This document shows, piece by piece, positions 7,920 through 10,073 of a stretch of DNA of 10,073 bases; position 1 is the first letter of the stretch, and the number at the start of each line of letters is the position of its first letter. Under the pieces are notes generated by a model that saw only the letters and a list, made by a program, of their open reading frames with translations, was not told the DNA's origin and searched no databases. Location of the stretch: contig NAVB01004620.1 in NCBI GenBank assembly GCA_002179805.1, forward strand, positions 1 to 10,073, read 5' to 3'. A program made the translations under genes and the position numbers. The stretch comes from Acanthamoeba lenticulata (taxonomy: Eukaryota; Discosea; Longamoebia; Acanthamoebidae).

Positions 7920-8609
7920 TCAAGGTCGCAGCCAACGGTAACGAACGTAGTCAACGAAGCGCTCTACGGCGGCAACGGCGATCCTGTGGGGCAAGATCGC
8001 AACCATCCGCAGATTCTGGGCCACAGGCGAGTGGATGAGCTCCTCGTAGCGCTGTTGCTCGTCGTCGGTGAGCGAAGGCGCGAATGAGAAGGTGGTAGAA
8101 GAAGTGGCGGACGAGCTGGTCTGCTTCAAAACTTCCTTGCCCTTGCGCTGACGCAACGTCATGCCATACTGAGGATCGGTTTCATCGATGATCACTTGCG
8201 TCTTTTTGTTTTGGGGTGGCGGCGGCGTAGCAAAGATGCGGTTGAACAGGAGCACGAACTGGGTCGTGATGCAAAGGATGGGGATGGAGGCTGTGAAGAA
8301 GAGGAGGAACAGGAAGAGCGCCCAGAGCAGTGTAGTGCCAACGTCGTCCATCCAATCCACGACGTGGACGAGCCGCCAACGCCACAAGGCCGCCTGGCCT
8401 CCCCTGCGCGGCGTTGAAGCTGGTGGCTTTGCTGTGAGTGCGGTGAGCGATGAGGTGTATGCACTGAGATAGAGGACGCGAGCAAAGAAGATTATGTCCT
8501 GTGCGTTTTTGTGCCACCCAAGTGGCTTCAGCCACCAGGGAAACAATAAGCTCACGAACTGGAGTGGAAGCAGAGCGAAAGTTTGCACGATCTCAAGATT
8601 AACCGCCAT
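7920..8609 (-). CDS. Hypothetical multi-pass membrane protein, 229 aa, intronless
   Basis: A single open frame runs from a genuine ATG at 8609. I do not recognise it. Hydrophobic segments lie at about 8-30, about 38-58, and a long one at about 91-125 that could be one long or two short helices. A proline run (ATPPPPQNKK at about 127-136) ends the membrane part. The rest is a soluble, probably cytosolic tail: Thr/Ser-rich at about 165-180, then helical, ending in aromatic and basic residues. There is no clear cleavable signal peptide, so the first segment would act as an anchor. There are no catalytic or family motifs. Its stop lies 46 bp before the ATG of the F-box gene, and its start is divergent from HslU. 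High GC3 supports a real gene. Confidence 0.7.
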   Translation of the reverse strand: MAVNLEIVQTFALLPLQFVSLLFPWWLKPLGWHKNAQDIIFFARVLYLSAYTSSLTALTAKPPASTPRRGGQAALWRWRLVHVVDWMDDVGTTLLWALFLFLLFFTASIPILCITTQFVLLFNRIFATPPPPQNKKTQVIIDETDPQYGMTLRQRKGKEVLKQTSSSATSSTTFSFAPSLTDDEQQRYEELIHSPVAQNLRMVAILPHRIAVAAVERFVDYVRYRWLRP

Positions 8610-8977
8610 CGTAGTGGTGAGGTTTTGCAGGCTGAACTACTGGGCTGTAGACGCCGAGGGCACCAACATGCCCTGGCGTGGAGCTCTGTTTTTCCCAAGC
8701 CATAACTCGATGGTTTTCTTTAGCTCGGCTGTTTCTCGCCTGTCACTGCCTTTTCTGCGAGATTAACCATCAAATTTCCTGACGGAGTAGAACAATTCTC
8801 GGAACGTTGAACGGCGCGGGGATCGAACCCAGCACACGATGACGAGCATACGAGTGCAACCTTCGCTTCGCGGCGCACACGCATTAGGTCGATCCTGAAT
8901 TGATAGATTAGGTGGCAGCAGGTGTGAGTGGACGAAAGGAGCAGTCCATCATTGAAAGGGGTGCTAGATAAGAAGAC
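8610..8977. promoter_or_regulatory. Divergent intergenic region between membrane-protein gene and HslU
   Basis: This 368-bp stretch presumably carries both promoters. The one named element is a B-box-like sequence, GGGTTCGATCCCC, on the minus strand at 8830-8818. No full tRNA and no convincing exon is seen. Confidence 0.5.
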
Positions 8978-10073
8978 ATGATGATGAAGAGAGTGGCGAG
9001 AGTGAATGTGGTGGGCGCATCTGCATCCGCGGGTCCCATCATGCAACGAGCCACCGCAGCCAGAGCACTGCGTTCATCGATGCGAGAGTGCCTCCTCTTG
9101 CGATCCTCCGCTTCTGTCCACCGATGCGAGGTGCATCGATGGCGGTTTTTCTCCACTGAGGTAATGCTCCGCAGGTGGTGATGCGTTTGGCCAAGCGTTG
9201 CTTAACGCAAAATTCTTGTAACATCAGAGCGATTCTACCCCCACGTCCGCAACCAGCGCAGAGGCCAACCCACCAGCTGAGGTAGTGGATGAGCCCCAAC
9301 AGGAGGCTGCCCCTGCTCCTCCTGCTGAAGGTAAGCGCCTCGCCTCATTTGCCTCCTTTTTTGGCACTGTTCACAGTTTGATTTCTGTGTATGTGTAGAG
9401 CGGGCGCTGCTGCCTGCTGAGATCGTGTCCGAGTTGGACAAATTCATCATCGGGCAGAACGAGGCCAAGAAGGCTGTGGCCATTGCACTCCGCAACCGGT
9501 GGAGGCGCCGACAGCTTCCGGCAGACCTCGCTGCTGAGGTCATCCCCAAAAATATTCTCATGATCGGTACTCCCCCCTCCCTCCACGAATCTGTCTTGTA
9601 CAGCCCTGAGGATCAATAGTCGCATCGCCTCACACGTGACCGCATGACGCATGCAGGTCCAACGGGCGTGGGCAAGACAGAGATCGCGAGGCGGCTGGCC
9701 AAACTGGCGCAGGCACCCTTCATCAAGGTGGAGGCAACCAAGTTCACTGAAGTGGGCTTCCACGGGCGCGACGTAGACATGATCATCCGGGACCTGGTTG
9801 ACGTGGCCGTGCACGAGTTCACAATGAAGGCCCGAGAGCAGGAGAAGCAGCGAGTCAAGCAGGAGGTCGAGGAGCGGCTGCTCGACATGCTGGCGGGCGC
9901 GCAGGCGCAGGGCCGCACCAAGGACATGTTCCGCAAGATGCTGCAGGATGGCGACCTCGAGACCAAGCGGGTTGACTTTGAGGTGCCGCAGTCGTCGCCC
10001 ATGCAGCTGCCCTTCGGGTCGGAAATGGGCGGCGTGCAGGGCGCCATCGTGCACCTGGACAAGATCCTAGGTG
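8978..10073 (+). CDS. hslU: Mitochondrial HslU (ClpY), AAA+ unfoldase of the HslUV protease (3'-truncated by window)
   Basis: HslU unfolds protein substrates with ATP and feeds them to the HslV peptidase, here most likely in the mitochondrial matrix. Exons are 8978-9160, 9228-9330, 9399-9566 and 9657-10070 or beyond; introns are 67, 68 and 90 nt, all GT...AG and in phase. Residues 1-61 are Arg/Ser/Ala-rich with almost no acid, ending RWRFFSTE, which reads as a mitochondrial targeting peptide. Residues 62-95 form an Ala/Pro/Glu linker absent from bacterial HslU. The core follows: [20 protein letters not shown] from 106, Walker A GPTGVGKT at 152-159 (its first codon split by intron 3), [10 protein letters not shown], then the pore loop GFHG at 185-188 and the start of the I-domain (KAREQEKQR...). 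Walker B, sensors and the C-terminal HslV-contact tail lie outside. Starts at 8978, 8981, 8984 or 9041 all leave a targeting-type N-terminus. A GTG at 10071 could be the next donor. The [11 protein letters not shown] run fits an alphaproteobacterial-like ancestry. Confidence 0.96.

Noticed and set aside
8800..8900. Complete tRNA gene on the minus strand
   Set aside because: Only the T-arm and a 3' end resemble a tRNA. Counting back from the 3' end gives no paired anticodon stem, no D-arm and no complementary acceptor strand.
9371..10054. 227-codon minus-strand open frame
   Set aside because: Antisense to HslU exons 3 and 4, whose conservation is unmistakable.
1..10073. CRISPR array, bacterial defence island or insertion sequence
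   Set aside because: No regularly spaced identical repeats, no transposase-like frame and no prokaryotic gene layout; the genes carry spliceosomal introns.

Overview
The window looks like nuclear DNA from a free-living protist. The best guess is an Acanthamoeba-type amoebozoan. It is GC-rich. Its genes are broken by short GT...AG introns (about 56-90 nt wherever I could place both splice sites in phase). Spacing between genes is tight (46-390 bp). Coding regions strongly prefer G or C in third codon positions. A gene for a mitochondrially targeted bacterial-type HslU is also present. The species call is inference from style, not from a marker gene.

Layout: (1) positions <1-983, minus: a zinc-dependent medium-chain alcohol dehydrogenase, five visible exons, 3' end off the window. 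(2) 1054-1770, minus: a small nuclear-type protein with a WRKY/FLYWCH-like C-x7-C...H-x-H zinc finger. (3) 1771-2158: a probable divergent promoter with E2F-like motifs and a perfect 9-bp inverted repeat. (4) 2159-2455, plus: a weak small gene candidate of unclear frame. (5) 2615-5386, minus: three exons encoding an 878-residue low-complexity protein with a Lys/Glu-rich middle and a repeated RSRSRIQR unit. (6) 5387-5709: intergenic, with a strong hairpin. (7) 5710-7873, minus: seven exons encoding a 569-residue F-box plus RasGAP-fold protein that seems to lack the catalytic arginine finger. (8) 7920-8609, minus: an intron-free 229-residue membrane protein whose stop lies only 46 bp before the F-box gene's ATG. 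(9) 8610-8977: a divergent intergenic region with an isolated tRNA T-arm/B-box-like sequence. (10) 8978->10073, plus: the 5' part (four exons) of mitochondrial HslU, the AAA+ unfoldase of the HslUV protease.

The genes do not form one pathway; this is an ordinary mixed eukaryotic neighbourhood. I rebuilt exon joins by hand from protein homology, reading phase and GT/AG sites. All joins in the RS-repeat, F-box/RasGAP, ADH and HslU genes are phase-consistent. The second intron of the zinc-finger gene is uncertain. The items most worth a second look are the F-box/pseudo-RasGAP fusion, the RSRSRIQR repeat protein, the divergent WRKY-like finger, the unusual HslU pore motif and the 5610-5640 hairpin.
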